Shown here: one piece after another, positions 1-9,000 of the stretch
Position numbering within the stretch: the first letter of the stretch is position 1
How the letters are laid out: each line of letters opens with the position of its first letter
Assembly (NCBI RefSeq): GCF_002310495.1
Contig: NZ_CP023344.1
Span: forward strand, 3,365,501-3,429,500
DNA length: 64,000 nt
Direction of reading: 5' to 3'
From: Nibricoccus aquaticus
Lineage (GTDB): Bacteria; Verrucomicrobiota; Verrucomicrobiia; Opitutales; Opitutaceae
Notes under the pieces: model-generated
What the model saw: the letters and a program-made list of their open reading frames with translations, nothing else
What the model was told of the DNA's origin: nothing
The model's database searches: none
Position numbers and translations under genes: made by a program

Positions 1-121
1 GCCTGCTGACGTTGGCTAGATTATCAGCTTCTGGCGCGGCTCACAGAGGGCACTATTCGGGGAGCGGGCACCGTTTTGTGCCTGCTGGACGTGCGGGCTA
101 GGGCCGGTACATTTTGGCGCG

Positions 122-481
122 ATGGCTTCCAAGCACCTTTCCGTTTCCGAGCGTTCGGCGTATCAGCGTCTTGAGGACGTGGTGGGCTGCAAGTGGTCAG
201 CGGCCGTGGTCGGTGCGTTGCAGCGTGGCGTGAATCGGCCGGGGAAACTGGAGCGTTACATTCCAGGCATCTCGACGAAGGTGCTGACGGAGCGGTTGAG
301 GAAGTTGCTCGATTACGGGCTCATCACGCGCGAGGAGCACGCCGGTGCTGTGCAGCATGTGGAGTATGCTTTAACGCCGACGGGAAAAAAGCTGGCGAGG
401 ATCATCGAGCAGTTGCACGAACTCCAGGGTGAACATGGCAAAGGCGCGGGCGGTGCGAAAAAGAAGGAGAGCGCGTCGTGA
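122..481 (+). CDS. HxlR-family winged-helix transcriptional regulator
   Basis: This 119-residue protein matches the HxlR/MarR-like winged-helix layout. It has an early GCKWS segment (residues 23-27), the recognition-helix region GISTKVLTERLRKLLDYGLI (about 49-68), and a wing ending in YALTPTGKKL. HxlR proteins are dimeric DNA-binding regulators, often sensing electrophiles or redox stress. The only cysteine is Cys23, which in some family members is the sensing residue; a sensing role here is inference. The Lys/Ala-rich tail (from residue 106) looks disordered. The stop codon overlaps the next gene start by 4 bases (GTGA), so the two are co-translated and the regulator probably controls the MOSC gene. 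Confidence 0.9.
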   Translation: MASKHLSVSERSAYQRLEDVVGCKWSAAVVGALQRGVNRPGKLERYIPGISTKVLTERLRKLLDYGLITREEHAGAVQHVEYALTPTGKKLARIIEQLHELQGEHGKGAGGAKKKESAS

Positions 482-1173
482 AGCTGCTGAGCATCCAAGT
501 CGGAATGCCGAAGACGATCGGCGTGGCGAATGCGCAGGAGTTAATGGATCGCGAGTGGACCTCCGGCTTTTTCAAAGACCCGGTTGTCGGTTCGGTGGAG
601 GTGACGCCGACGGGTTTGATCGGAGACGGGCAGGCGGATCTGAAGAACCACGGTGGACCGGATAAGGCGATCAATGCGTACCCGGCGGATTATTTTCCGG
701 TGTGGCGCGAGGAGCTGGGCGTGGAGTTTTCGGCGGGGGCGTTTGGGGAGAATTTTACGACGGAGGGCGCGCTCGAAAAGGATGTGTGCATCGGGGATGT
801 CTTTCGCGCGGGGGGAATCGTGGTGCAGATCACGCAGCCGCGGCAGCCGTGTTGGAAACTGGCGCGGCGCTGGCGGATCAAGGAGCTCGCGGCGCGCGTC
901 GAACAGACGGGGCGGACGGGGTGGTATTTTCGCGTGTTGCAGACGGGAACGGTGCAGGCGCCGGCGGAGTTAACGCTGGTCGAGCGTCCGTATCCGCAGT
1001 GGACGGTCGCGGAGGCGAATGCCGTCATGCATCACCGGAAAACTGATTGGGCGGCAGCTGCGGCGCTGGCGGAGTGCGCGGCGCTTTCGGCGAGTTGGAA
1101 AGCGAGTCTGATGAATCGCGTGGAGACGAAAGCGGTGGCTTCGTCGGCGGGGCGACTTGGCGGGAACGAATGA
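478..1173 (+). CDS. MOSC domain-containing protein (YiiM-like)
   Basis: The 231-residue protein begins at a GTG inside the stop of the preceding regulator. It carries a MOSC beta-barrel: GLIGDGQADLKNHGGPDKAI (residues 46-65) is the conserved entry region, GAFGENFTTEG follows, and the conserved cysteine lies in QPRQPCWKLA near residue 124. MOSC domains handle sulfur or molybdenum-cofactor chemistry. YiiM-type proteins with a short C-terminal helical extension, as here from about residue 165, reduce N-hydroxylated compounds through molybdenum cofactor. The substrate is unknown. Linkage to an HxlR regulator suggests an inducible detoxification role (inference). Confidence 0.88.
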   Translation: MKLLSIQVGMPKTIGVANAQELMDREWTSGFFKDPVVGSVEVTPTGLIGDGQADLKNHGGPDKAINAYPADYFPVWREELGVEFSAGAFGENFTTEGALEKDVCIGDVFRAGGIVVQITQPRQPCWKLARRWRIKELAARVEQTGRTGWYFRVLQTGTVQAPAELTLVERPYPQWTVAEANAVMHHRKTDWAAAAALAECAALSASWKASLMNRVETKAVASSAGRLGGNE

Positions 1174-1193
1174 GAGCCGGCTTAGGGCGCGAG

Positions 1194-1217
1194 AGCCGTG
1201 TCTTAAGTGACGCGGCT
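1194..1217. repeat. REP-like hairpin with TTAAGT loop
   Basis: A 9-base stem (1194-1202 with 1209-1217, one G-T wobble) closes a TTAAGT loop. The same loop, stem core and trailing GGCTAC recur at 32745-32768. It lies between two convergent genes and lacks a T-run on either side, so a repeat element is more likely than a terminator. Confidence 0.6.
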
Positions 1218-1243
1218 ACCTCGGAGACGCGGAAAGTGTGCGA

Positions 1244-2539
1244 TTACTTCGCGACTTCGAAGGGGGCGAAGAGGGCTTTTTGAGTGGCGGGGAAACGGCC
1301 GTGGATGCGGACGCCTTCGTCTTCCTGCTCTTCGCTTTGGACGTGGCCGAAGGCGTGAAGCTTGGCGATGACGTCGTAGCGGGAATGCGGGATGAAGAGT
1401 TCGGTGGCGCCGAATTGGTGGGCGATCTGTTCGATGCAGCGGTCTTGGAGTCCGTCGAGATTTTCGCCGGTGAAGGCGCTGACAAAGAGGGCGTCGGGAA
1501 CGAGTTGACGGGCGCGCTGGCGAAGAGCGTCGGTCGTGGTGTCGTTTTTGTTGAAGACGGTGATGATCGTCTGGTCGGCGGCACCGAGTTCGCCGAGGAC
1601 GCTGAGCGTGGTGGCGTGGTGTTTCTCGAAGTCGGGATTGGAGACGTCGATGACGTGGATCAGGAAATCGGCGATGATGACTTCTTCGAGCGTGGCCTTG
1701 AATGCATCGACGAGACGGTGCGGAAGGCGGCGGATGAAGCCGACGGTGTCGGTGACGAGGAGTTTTTGATTTCCGCGCAGGAGCAGCTGACGCGTGGTGG
1801 GATCGAGCGTGGCGAAGAGTTTGTCTTCGGCGAGGACGTTGGAGCCGGTGAGCTTGTTGAGGAGCGTGGACTTGCCGGCGTTGGTGTAGCCGACGACGGC
1901 GGCGGTGGGGACGGGGACGCGCTGGCGTTTGTGGCGCTGGACGCCGCGTTGTTTTTGGACGGCGACTAGCTCCTGTTTGAGACGCGTGATGCGATCGCGG
2001 ACGAGGCGGCGATCTTGCTCGAGTTGAGTTTCACCTTCGCCGCCCATGCCGCCTCCGCCGCTGCGCTGACGGGATAAGTGGGTCCAGGCGCGAGTGAGTC
2101 GAGGAAGTGAATACTCCATGCGCGCGAGGGCGACTTGTAGAACGGCTTCGCGGGTGCGGGCGCGGTCGGCGAAGATATCGAGGATGACTTCTTCGCGGTC
2201 GATGACGGCGAGACCGGAGAGTTTTTCCCAGTTGCGCTGCTGGGCGGGGGACAGGGATTCGTCGATGACGATGAGGTCGGCGTTTACGGCCTTCGCCTGC
2301 GCGATAATTTCCTCGGTCTTGCCGCTGCCGAGGAGGGTAGCGGGCGTGGGAGCTCTGAGGTTGATGAGCTCGCGGCCGACGATGCCGATGTGAAGATTTT
2401 CCACGAGTTCGTTGAGTTCTTCGAGAAGCTCGGCGGCTTCACCGGGGTGCATTTCGTTGGTCTGGACGCCCACGAGAAAAGCGCGGTCGCAGCGTTTGGA
2501 GTCGTCGGTGGAAGGAGTCGAATCGAGGAAGTCGGCCAT
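1244..2539 (-). CDS. hflX: GTPase HflX
   Basis: The 431-residue protein has the HflX architecture. An N-terminal nucleotide-binding domain contains LLGSGKTEEI. A glycine-rich linker GGGGMGGEGETQLEQDRR is the family hallmark. The GTPase domain shows G1 GYTNAGKST, G3 DTVGF and G4 NKND, and a short C-terminal domain follows. HflX binds the large ribosomal subunit and splits stalled or stress-inactivated 70S ribosomes. Length is normal for the family. The gene stands alone and converges on the MOSC gene across a 70-base gap holding a REP-like hairpin. Confidence 0.97.
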   Translation of the reverse strand: MADFLDSTPSTDDSKRCDRAFLVGVQTNEMHPGEAAELLEELNELVENLHIGIVGRELINLRAPTPATLLGSGKTEEIIAQAKAVNADLIVIDESLSPAQQRNWEKLSGLAVIDREEVILDIFADRARTREAVLQVALARMEYSLPRLTRAWTHLSRQRSGGGGMGGEGETQLEQDRRLVRDRITRLKQELVAVQKQRGVQRHKRQRVPVPTAAVVGYTNAGKSTLLNKLTGSNVLAEDKLFATLDPTTRQLLLRGNQKLLVTDTVGFIRRLPHRLVDAFKATLEEVIIADFLIHVIDVSNPDFEKHHATTLSVLGELGAADQTIITVFNKNDTTTDALRQRARQLVPDALFVSAFTGENLDGLQDRCIEQIAHQFGATELFIPHSRYDVIAKLHAFGHVQSEEQEDEGVRIHGRFPATQKALFAPFEVAK

Positions 2540-2632
2540 TGAGGAGGGCGGTCAGGCTACGGGGGAGAAGGGGAGAGTCAAACGGGTGATGGGTCCGTTG
2601 ACGCGGGGGATTTTTGCGGGAGAGTGTCGGCC

Positions 2633-3472
2633 ATGAATAGAGCCAGGCCAGCGATGTGGTGTGTCGTGTGCGTTGTGATCGCGGTGTTGCTTGGTGGATG
2701 TGTGGACGGGCCGGTGGTCAATGCGTCGGGTCCGGGGAACCGTTTGGGGAAGGCGGTGGATGCGAAAGGAACGCCGGTTCGGGCACCGTTCTATTATGAA
2801 CCTTTGCCGGTGAGGAATGCGTGTTTTGTGGAGTCGGTGCGGCTTTACGATCAGTACCTGGGGCGAAACATCGGAGGGGAAAGTGGATGGGTGAAAGTGC
2901 TTCAGTGGGGGAGCCGGGAGAGCGACGACAAGATCGGGCTGGGCCATGCGGTGGCGGTGTTCACGGCGCGGGGGACGTTATGGACGTATGACATCAATCA
3001 CGGATTCACGCAGCTGGCGGTGGCGGTTGACCGGCGGGCGGATCTGACGGATGTGACGCCGGAGATTTTCGCGAAGTATCCGCAGCAGCGGCCGGTGCTG
3101 GCGATGTACCGGGAGGATGGTTTCCAGCAGGAGCGGACGAAGGTGCCGGAGAATTTATTTTATCACGCGAGCCAGGATGTGCGCGAGGTGACGAAGGTGG
3201 CGAGCGAGCTGGGGCGGGTGCGGCCGGTGAAGGTGGTGGAGTTTAAGTTCAACGCAGGCGGGGAGTTGAAGACGGGGATGGCGGCGGCGTTTCTTTTTGG
3301 GAACCGGCCGTGTCTGTACATGCCGGCGAAGGGGACGCAGATCGGGCGGGTGCGGGTGACGACGATCGACGATCTGCCGTTGATCGTGAACATGCTGAAG
3401 CAGCTGTATCCGAATGCCACGGACGTGAAGTGGGGCGGGGGCGGGTACTGGTTTATGCCGCCGAAGGGGTGA
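2633..3472 (+). CDS. Putative lipoprotein with Cys/His hydrolase-like motifs
   Basis: The ATG at 2633 is preferred to a GTG at 2624 because GGGAGAG lies about 9 bases before it. The 279-residue product has a lipoprotein signal, VIAVLLGGC, with the lipidated cysteine near residue 23. The mature part has NACFVES, then GLGHAVAVF and LWTYDINHGF. This Cys, then Gly-His on a strand, then Asp/Asn order resembles the triad layout of bacterial transglutaminase-like cysteine peptidases. That assignment is inference, because no full domain match is recognised. The gene diverges from hflX and stands alone. Confidence 0.75.
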   Translation: MNRARPAMWCVVCVVIAVLLGGCVDGPVVNASGPGNRLGKAVDAKGTPVRAPFYYEPLPVRNACFVESVRLYDQYLGRNIGGESGWVKVLQWGSRESDDKIGLGHAVAVFTARGTLWTYDINHGFTQLAVAVDRRADLTDVTPEIFAKYPQQRPVLAMYREDGFQQERTKVPENLFYHASQDVREVTKVASELGRVRPVKVVEFKFNAGGELKTGMAAAFLFGNRPCLYMPAKGTQIGRVRVTTIDDLPLIVNMLKQLYPNATDVKWGGGGYWFMPPKG

Positions 3473-3654
3473 AGGGGGCCGCGTAGAGGCGTTGCCCACG
3501 CGGTCAGGGGAGGTGGCGCGATGCGAACCGCAGGCTGGTGACTGTCATCAATTTTTTGAGACGCGGGCGGCTTGCGCGGCTTGGGCTAAGGTATTGAGCT
3601 GAGTGCGCCGATAAGGGGGATAGCTTTTTACCCGGACGGCGTTTCCCCTTCCAC

Positions 3655-4731
3655 ATGCTTGTGTCCAAAAAAATCCTGATCGCCGACGATGATCGCGGCG
3701 CGAGTGCGGTGCTGGCTGCGCGGTTGCGGGGGCTGGGGTGCGAGGTGCTGCCGGTGGCGGTGTCGCTTGAGGAGGCGTGCGGGATAGCGGTGCGGGAGCT
3801 GCCGAGCGTGGTGCTGGTTTCGATGACTTCGATCGATGGGGCGAGTGGCGGGCTGACGGCGGTGCGGGGGCGTTTCGCCATGCCGGTGGTTTTTATCGCG
3901 CCGAATGCGGGGATGGGGGCATCGCTGGGGCTCGAGCCTTTGGATTATGTGGTACGCGGGGGGAGCGAGCGGGAGTTGCAGCTGGTGCTGGTGGCGGTGT
4001 TGGGGCGGGTGGCGGGGGAGGCGCGGGTGCAAGAGGTGGAGTCGAAGCTGATTGCGGAGCAGGCGTTCGGCGATCTGGGGCGGGTGGCGGGATCGGTGGC
4101 TCACAAATTTAATAATGTGCTGATGGCAGTGACGAGCGGGGTGACGCTCGTACGGCTGGATCTGCCGGAGAATTCTGCGGCGGAAGGATCGCTGAAGAAG
4201 ATGGAGGACGCGGTGGAGCGCGGGGCGGAGTTGTGCCGGCAGTTGCTGACGGGGGTGAAGCGGGAGGGCGGGACGTTGATGCCGGTGGCTGTGGCGACGG
4301 AAACGGCAGGAACGTCACTGGCTGCGGCGGGTGCGAATCCGCTGGCTCCGGCGGCGAAGCGCCCGGGGGCGCGGGGGGCGGTGTTGATCGTCGATGATGA
4401 CGAGTCGGTGCGGGCTCTCGCGCGGTGGGTGGTGGAGAAGGCGGGTTATCCGGCGGTGGCGGCGCGGGACGGGGACGAGGCGCTGGAGAAATTTCGGGCC
4501 GATCCAGGGTCGTTCGGGCTGGTGCTGCTGGATCTGACGATGCCGCGGATGAGCGGCGAAGAGGTGCTTGTGGGGCTGCGCTCGATACGGCCGGGAGTGC
4601 GGGTGGTCATCATCACCGGCTACGGCGAGGAGTCGGTGCGGGAGGGTGAGCGCGAGGGGATCGCGGGGTTTTTGCAGAAGCCGTTCAGTCCGGATGCGCT
4701 GCGGGCGATGTTGCAGCGGTGTGCGGAGTGA
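3655..4731 (+). CDS. Hybrid two-component protein: degenerate receiver, HisKA-like helix, receiver; no ATPase domain
   Basis: The 358-residue protein has three parts. Residues 6-118 look like a receiver with the acidic pocket (DDD 11-13), but the phospho-acceptor position after beta-3 is Ser56 (VVLVSMTS), so it should not be phosphorylated there. Residues 137-205 resemble the dimerisation helix of hybrid kinases, with His150 in GSVAHKFNNVL. No HATPase_c domain (N or G boxes) follows. After an Ala/Pro linker, residues 242-358 form an intact receiver with Asp293 in LLDLTMPRMSG and the lysine in LQKPF. The protein probably acts as a phosphotransfer intermediate needing a partner kinase (inference). 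Confidence 0.85.
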   Translation: MLVSKKILIADDDRGASAVLAARLRGLGCEVLPVAVSLEEACGIAVRELPSVVLVSMTSIDGASGGLTAVRGRFAMPVVFIAPNAGMGASLGLEPLDYVVRGGSERELQLVLVAVLGRVAGEARVQEVESKLIAEQAFGDLGRVAGSVAHKFNNVLMAVTSGVTLVRLDLPENSAAEGSLKKMEDAVERGAELCRQLLTGVKREGGTLMPVAVATETAGTSLAAAGANPLAPAAKRPGARGAVLIVDDDESVRALARWVVEKAGYPAVAARDGDEALEKFRADPGSFGLVLLDLTMPRMSGEEVLVGLRSIRPGVRVVIITGYGEESVREGEREGIAGFLQKPFSPDALRAMLQRCAE

Positions 4732-4750
4732 GGCGCCGCCGGGCGCGGCG

Positions 4751-4820
4751 TGATTTTCGATTGGAGCGAGGACGCGGGATCGGCTTTGTGCGCGGTGAGG
4801 GCACCGCGCCTCCATCGGAG
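4751..4820. repeat. Interspersed intergenic repeat, copy A
   Basis: This segment starts with GATTTTCGATTGGAG and ends with CGCCTCCATCGGAG. A diverged partner with the same two end blocks in the same order lies at 5925-6007, on the other side of the gene at 4821-5918. The centre is not conserved. Confidence 0.4.
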
Positions 4821-5918
4821 TCAGAGTTTTAAGAACGGCTTGAGTTTTGCGTGGAGTTTGGGGCCGAGGCCTTTGACTTCGAGGAGGGCGTCGAGGGTCT
4901 TGAAGGGGCGGGCGGCGACAATGGCGGAGGCGACGGGTTTCGAGAGGCCTTTGATCGCGGAGAGCTCGGCGGCGGTGGCTTTGTTGATGGAGATGGGGGC
5001 GGCGGTCTCGGCGGCGGCGGGCGCGGCTTTGGTTGGAGGCTTCTTTTTGGGAGTGTTGGAACGCCGAGCGGGTTTGGACGGAGGGGCGGACGCGGCTGGG
5101 GCGGAGATGGGATCGGGGGAGGACTTAGTGGTGGTCTCGGCGGTGAAGGGGGCTTGGGTCAGCGGGCTTTCGCCGACGGCGGGGGGCTCGGCGGTGTAGA
5201 CGACGGGTTCGGCGAAGGTGGTGAAGTCGCGCGTGGTGTAGCCGGTGCCGGTCCATTCGCGAAGCATGAGGCAGAAGTGCCAGGTGCCGTCGGGCGGGGC
5301 TTTGAAGGCGAGGTCGAGGGGCGGGGGATTCCATTCGCTCTGGCCGGCAAGCGTACCGAGGACGGCGGCGGCGAGAGGAGCGCCGTTGAAGGGGCCGCCT
5401 GAATACGGTGCGGCGAGTGCCCAGAGCTCCAAGGCGAGCGTGCCGGTGAGGTTGGCCGCATCGCGGGGGTTTTCGATGGCGGCGACTTCGAGGGTGATGC
5501 GGCGACCGTCGATTTTGTAACCGACATGGCCGCGGAGGCACGGGAGGAGGAAAGTCTCGGGGCGCGGGTAGCTGGCGTAGCCGTGGATCTCGCCGGGAGA
5601 GGCGACGAGCAGGAGGACGAGCGTGAAGGAGCCGCCGCCGGCGGGTGGGTGAAATGCGGTGGTGGCGTGCAGCGGGGACGGTGTGCCGGTGAATCCGGCG
5701 AGCGAGCCGATGCCGATCTCAGCTATGAGGTGTCCGCTGATGGTGCCGCCAGAGAATGCTTCGTCACAGGCCCAGAGCTGGAGTGACCAGTCGTGTGTGG
5801 CGGCAGCGGTGGCGTCGTAAACGACGAGGTCGGCGTGGAGGTGAACGGAGTCACCGTCGATGGTGTAGCCGTGGTTGGTGCCGAGGCCGGCGGCGAGGAT
5901 GGTGACGGTGGAAGGCAT
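4821..5918 (-). CDS. Tandem beta-domain protein with C-terminal helix-hairpin-helix domain
   Basis: I place the start at the ATG at 5918, giving 365 residues, because the 28 codons upstream are AT-rich repeat sequence. Residues 1-110 and 115-240 appear to be two copies of one beta-rich domain. Both have GYxIDG, then LxLWA, then xSGGxxxG, then GxLAG, ending near an aromatic-rich strand. I do not recognise the domain. An Ala/Pro/Lys-rich linker follows. The last 55 residues form a helix-hairpin-helix unit, INKATAAELSAIKGLSKPVA then LLEVKGLGPKLHAKL, as in ComEA-like DNA-binding modules. There is no signal peptide. Function is unknown; DNA contact through the tail is inferred. Confidence 0.75.
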   Translation of the reverse strand: MPSTVTILAAGLGTNHGYTIDGDSVHLHADLVVYDATAAATHDWSLQLWACDEAFSGGTISGHLIAEIGIGSLAGFTGTPSPLHATTAFHPPAGGGSFTLVLLLVASPGEIHGYASYPRPETFLLPCLRGHVGYKIDGRRITLEVAAIENPRDAANLTGTLALELWALAAPYSGGPFNGAPLAAAVLGTLAGQSEWNPPPLDLAFKAPPDGTWHFCLMLREWTGTGYTTRDFTTFAEPVVYTAEPPAVGESPLTQAPFTAETTTKSSPDPISAPAASAPPSKPARRSNTPKKKPPTKAAPAAAETAAPISINKATAAELSAIKGLSKPVASAIVAARPFKTLDALLEVKGLGPKLHAKLKPFLKL

Positions 5919-5924
5919 GATGCG

Positions 5925-6007
5925 AAATTTTCGATTTTGGAGTATCGATTTTTGATTGAGGAGGCGGAGGAGGAAGCGGGGTGTGGGGCGCCCCGCCTCC
6001 AACGGAG
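5925..6007. repeat. Interspersed intergenic repeat, copy B
   Basis: AT-rich start (AATTTTCGATTTTGGAG, a further TCGATTTTTGATTG) and GC-rich end (CGCCTCCAACGGAG). It pairs with copy A at 4751-4820 in the same orientation. Confidence 0.4.
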
Positions 6008-6012
6008 GTGAT

Positions 6013-9000
6013 TTATCGGCGGAGTTTTACCGGGTCGCGGAGGTCGAGGGTGTGCGGGTGCTCCATCGTGACTTCGCGCGGCTCGACCGCGAGCGGCTGG
6101 CCGGGCGTGTGGCCGTAGGGGAAGAAACGCGCGAGGCGGCGGCTCTCGGCTTCGTAGGCATTTACCGGGAAGGTGTTGTAGTTACGGCCACCGGGATGCG
6201 CGACGTGGTAGGTGCAGCCGCCAACGGCGAGGCGGTTCCATGAGTCGAAGATGTCGAATACGAGCGGCGAGTCGGCGAAGATCGTTGGGTGCAGGCAGGA
6301 CGGCGGTTGCCACGCGCGGTAGCGGACGCCGGCGACGAACTCGCCGTTGACGCCGGTGGGCTGAAGCGGGACGCGGTTGCCGTTGCACGCAACGTAGTAG
6401 CGCTCGGAGGTGAGGCCGGTGACTTTGACCTGGACGCGTTCGACGGAGGAATCGACGAAGCGGACGGTACCGCCCGCCGAGCCTTCTTCGCCGAGGACGT
6501 GCCAGGGCTCGAGGGCGTGGCGGAGTTCGAGCTCCATACCGCGATGTTGGATACGGCCGTTGAGCGGGAAGCGGAATTCGAAGTGTGGCGCGAACCAGCT
6601 CTCGTCGAAGGGCATTCCCCAGCTCTTGAGATCGGAGACGACGTCGGAGAAGTCCTGCTGGCAATAATGCGGGAGGACGAAGCGATCGTGGAGATCGGTG
6701 CCCCAGCGGGCTAGGCGGGTGGGCTCGTAGGGATTATCCCAGAAGCGGCTGACGAAGGCGCGGAGCAGGAGCTGTTGCGCGAGCGACATGCGCGCGTGCG
6801 GCGGCATTTCGAAGGCGCGGAGTTCGAGCAGGCCGAGGCGGCCGGTGGCGCTGTCGGGCGAGTAGAGTTTATCGATGCAGAACTCGGCGCGGTGGGTGTT
6901 GCCCGAGGCGTCGGTGAGCAGGTTGCGGAAGATGCGATCGACGAGCCAGGGTGGCGTGTGGCCGCGCTGCTGCTGGCGGTCGAGTTCGCGGAAGGCGATC
7001 TCGAGCTCGTAGAGGATGTCGTTGCGGGCTTCGTCGACGCGCGGCGCTTGCGAGGTCGGGCCGATGAAGAGCCCGGAGAACAAGTACGACAGCGACGGAT
7101 GCTGGTGCCAGTAGGAGAGCAGGCTCTTGAGAACGTGCGGGCGGCGCAGGATCGGTGAGTCGGATGGGCGTTCGCCGCCGATGATGATGTGGTTGCCGCC
7201 GCCGGTGCCGGTGTGGCGGCCGTCGATCATGAACTTGTCGGTGCCGAGGCGGCACTCGCGGGCGTTGTCGTAGAGGAAGTTGGTTTTCTCGGTGAGCTCG
7301 CTCCACGAGGCTGACGGGTGGATGTTCACCTCGATGACGCCGGGATCGGGCGTGACCTTGATGTTGTTGAGGCGCGGATCGTGGGGCGGCAGGTAACCTT
7401 CGATGACGACGGGCATCGAGAGTTGGGCGGAGGTCGCTTCGATGGCGGCGAGGAGATCGAGGTAGTCCTCGGTGGTCTCGACGGGCGGCATGAAGATGAA
7501 GAGATGACCTTCGCGCGGTTGCACGCAGAGAGCAGTGCGGGTGATCCACGCGGCGGATTCTTGCGAGGACGGCGTGCGATCGCTGGGCGGGAGGGATTGC
7601 GGACGCGGACGCAGGTGGCCTTCACCGACTTCGCGGAGCCACGCGGCGAACGCGGTGGGGTCGGCTGGCTGGCCGGGAAGTGAGTACTGGCGCGCGAGCG
7701 CTTCGCGGTCCGGCAGTGGCGGAAGTTCGAGGAGCGGGTCAGGAGGCGTGAGATAACGGACGTCGGTCGGGGCGACCCACGGCTGAGAATCGAGCGGGAG
7801 GCGGAAGCCCATCGCGGAGTCGCCGGGGATCAAATACATCGTCTCGGGACGGAGGAACCACGGGCCGGAGACCCAGCCGGGGTTGCCTTTGACATAGCCG
7901 CGTTCGAGCGGGAGGGCGTAGCCGATGACCTGGTCGAGACCTTGCTCGAAGACGCGGGAGAGGCGTTCGCGCTCGAGCGGGTCCTTCAAGTTGCTCTTGA
8001 GCGGATCGACGTTGGTGGGGAGGCGGCGTTCCTTCCAGAGATAGTAGAAACTGTCCTCGTAGCCGGGGATGAGCCACTGTTCATCGACGCGGAGATTGGC
8101 GGCGAGAGCGTGAGCGTATTTATTGGCGTCGGTGGCGGTGCGGCCGAGCGGTTTTGCGATGTCGGCGAGCAGTGCGGGATTTTGCCAGAGAGGTTGTCCA
8201 TCGCGGCGCCAGATGGAGCTGAAGGCCCAGCGGGGGAGTTGTTCCCCGGGGTACCATTTGCCCTGGCCGTAGTGGATGAAGCCGCCTTTGCCGTAGTGCT
8301 GCCAGAGACGTTTGATGAGCTGCTCGGCGAGGCGGCGCTTGTGCGGGCCCATGGCGGCGGTGTTCCATTCGGCGCCGTCCATGTCGTCGATGGAGATGAA
8401 GGTGGGTTCGCCGCCCATGGTGAGGCGGACGTCGCGCTCGCGGAGGGCCTTGTCGATTTTTTCGCCGAGGGCATCGATGTCGGCCCATTGTTCGTCGGAG
8501 TAGGGCAGCGTGACGCGGGGAGATTCGTAGATGCGGTTGACGGACATCTCGAAGCCGAACTCGGTTTCGCATTCGTCGACGCCGCCACTGATCGGCGCGG
8601 CAGAAGACGGTTCAGGCGAGCAGGCGAGCGGAATGTGGCCTTCGCCGGCGAGCAGGCCGGAGGTGGGATCGAGGCCGATCCAGCCGGCGCCCGGGAGGAA
8701 CACCTCGGTCCATGCGTGGAGATCGGTGAAGTCCTTTTCAGCGCCGGAAGGGCCGTCGAGGGATTTTTGATCGGCGCGGAGCTGGATCAGATAACCCGAT
8801 ACGAAGCGGGCGGCGAGGCCGGCGTGGCGGAGGAGTTGAACGAGGAGCCAGGCGGAGTCGCGGCAGGAGCCGGAGAGATTGGTGAGGGTTTCCTCGGGCG
8901 TCTGGACGCCGGGTTCGAGGCGGATGAGGTACTTGATGTCGCTCTGGAGGCGCTGATTGATGGCGACGAGGAAATCGATGGTGCGCTGTTTTCCGAAGTT

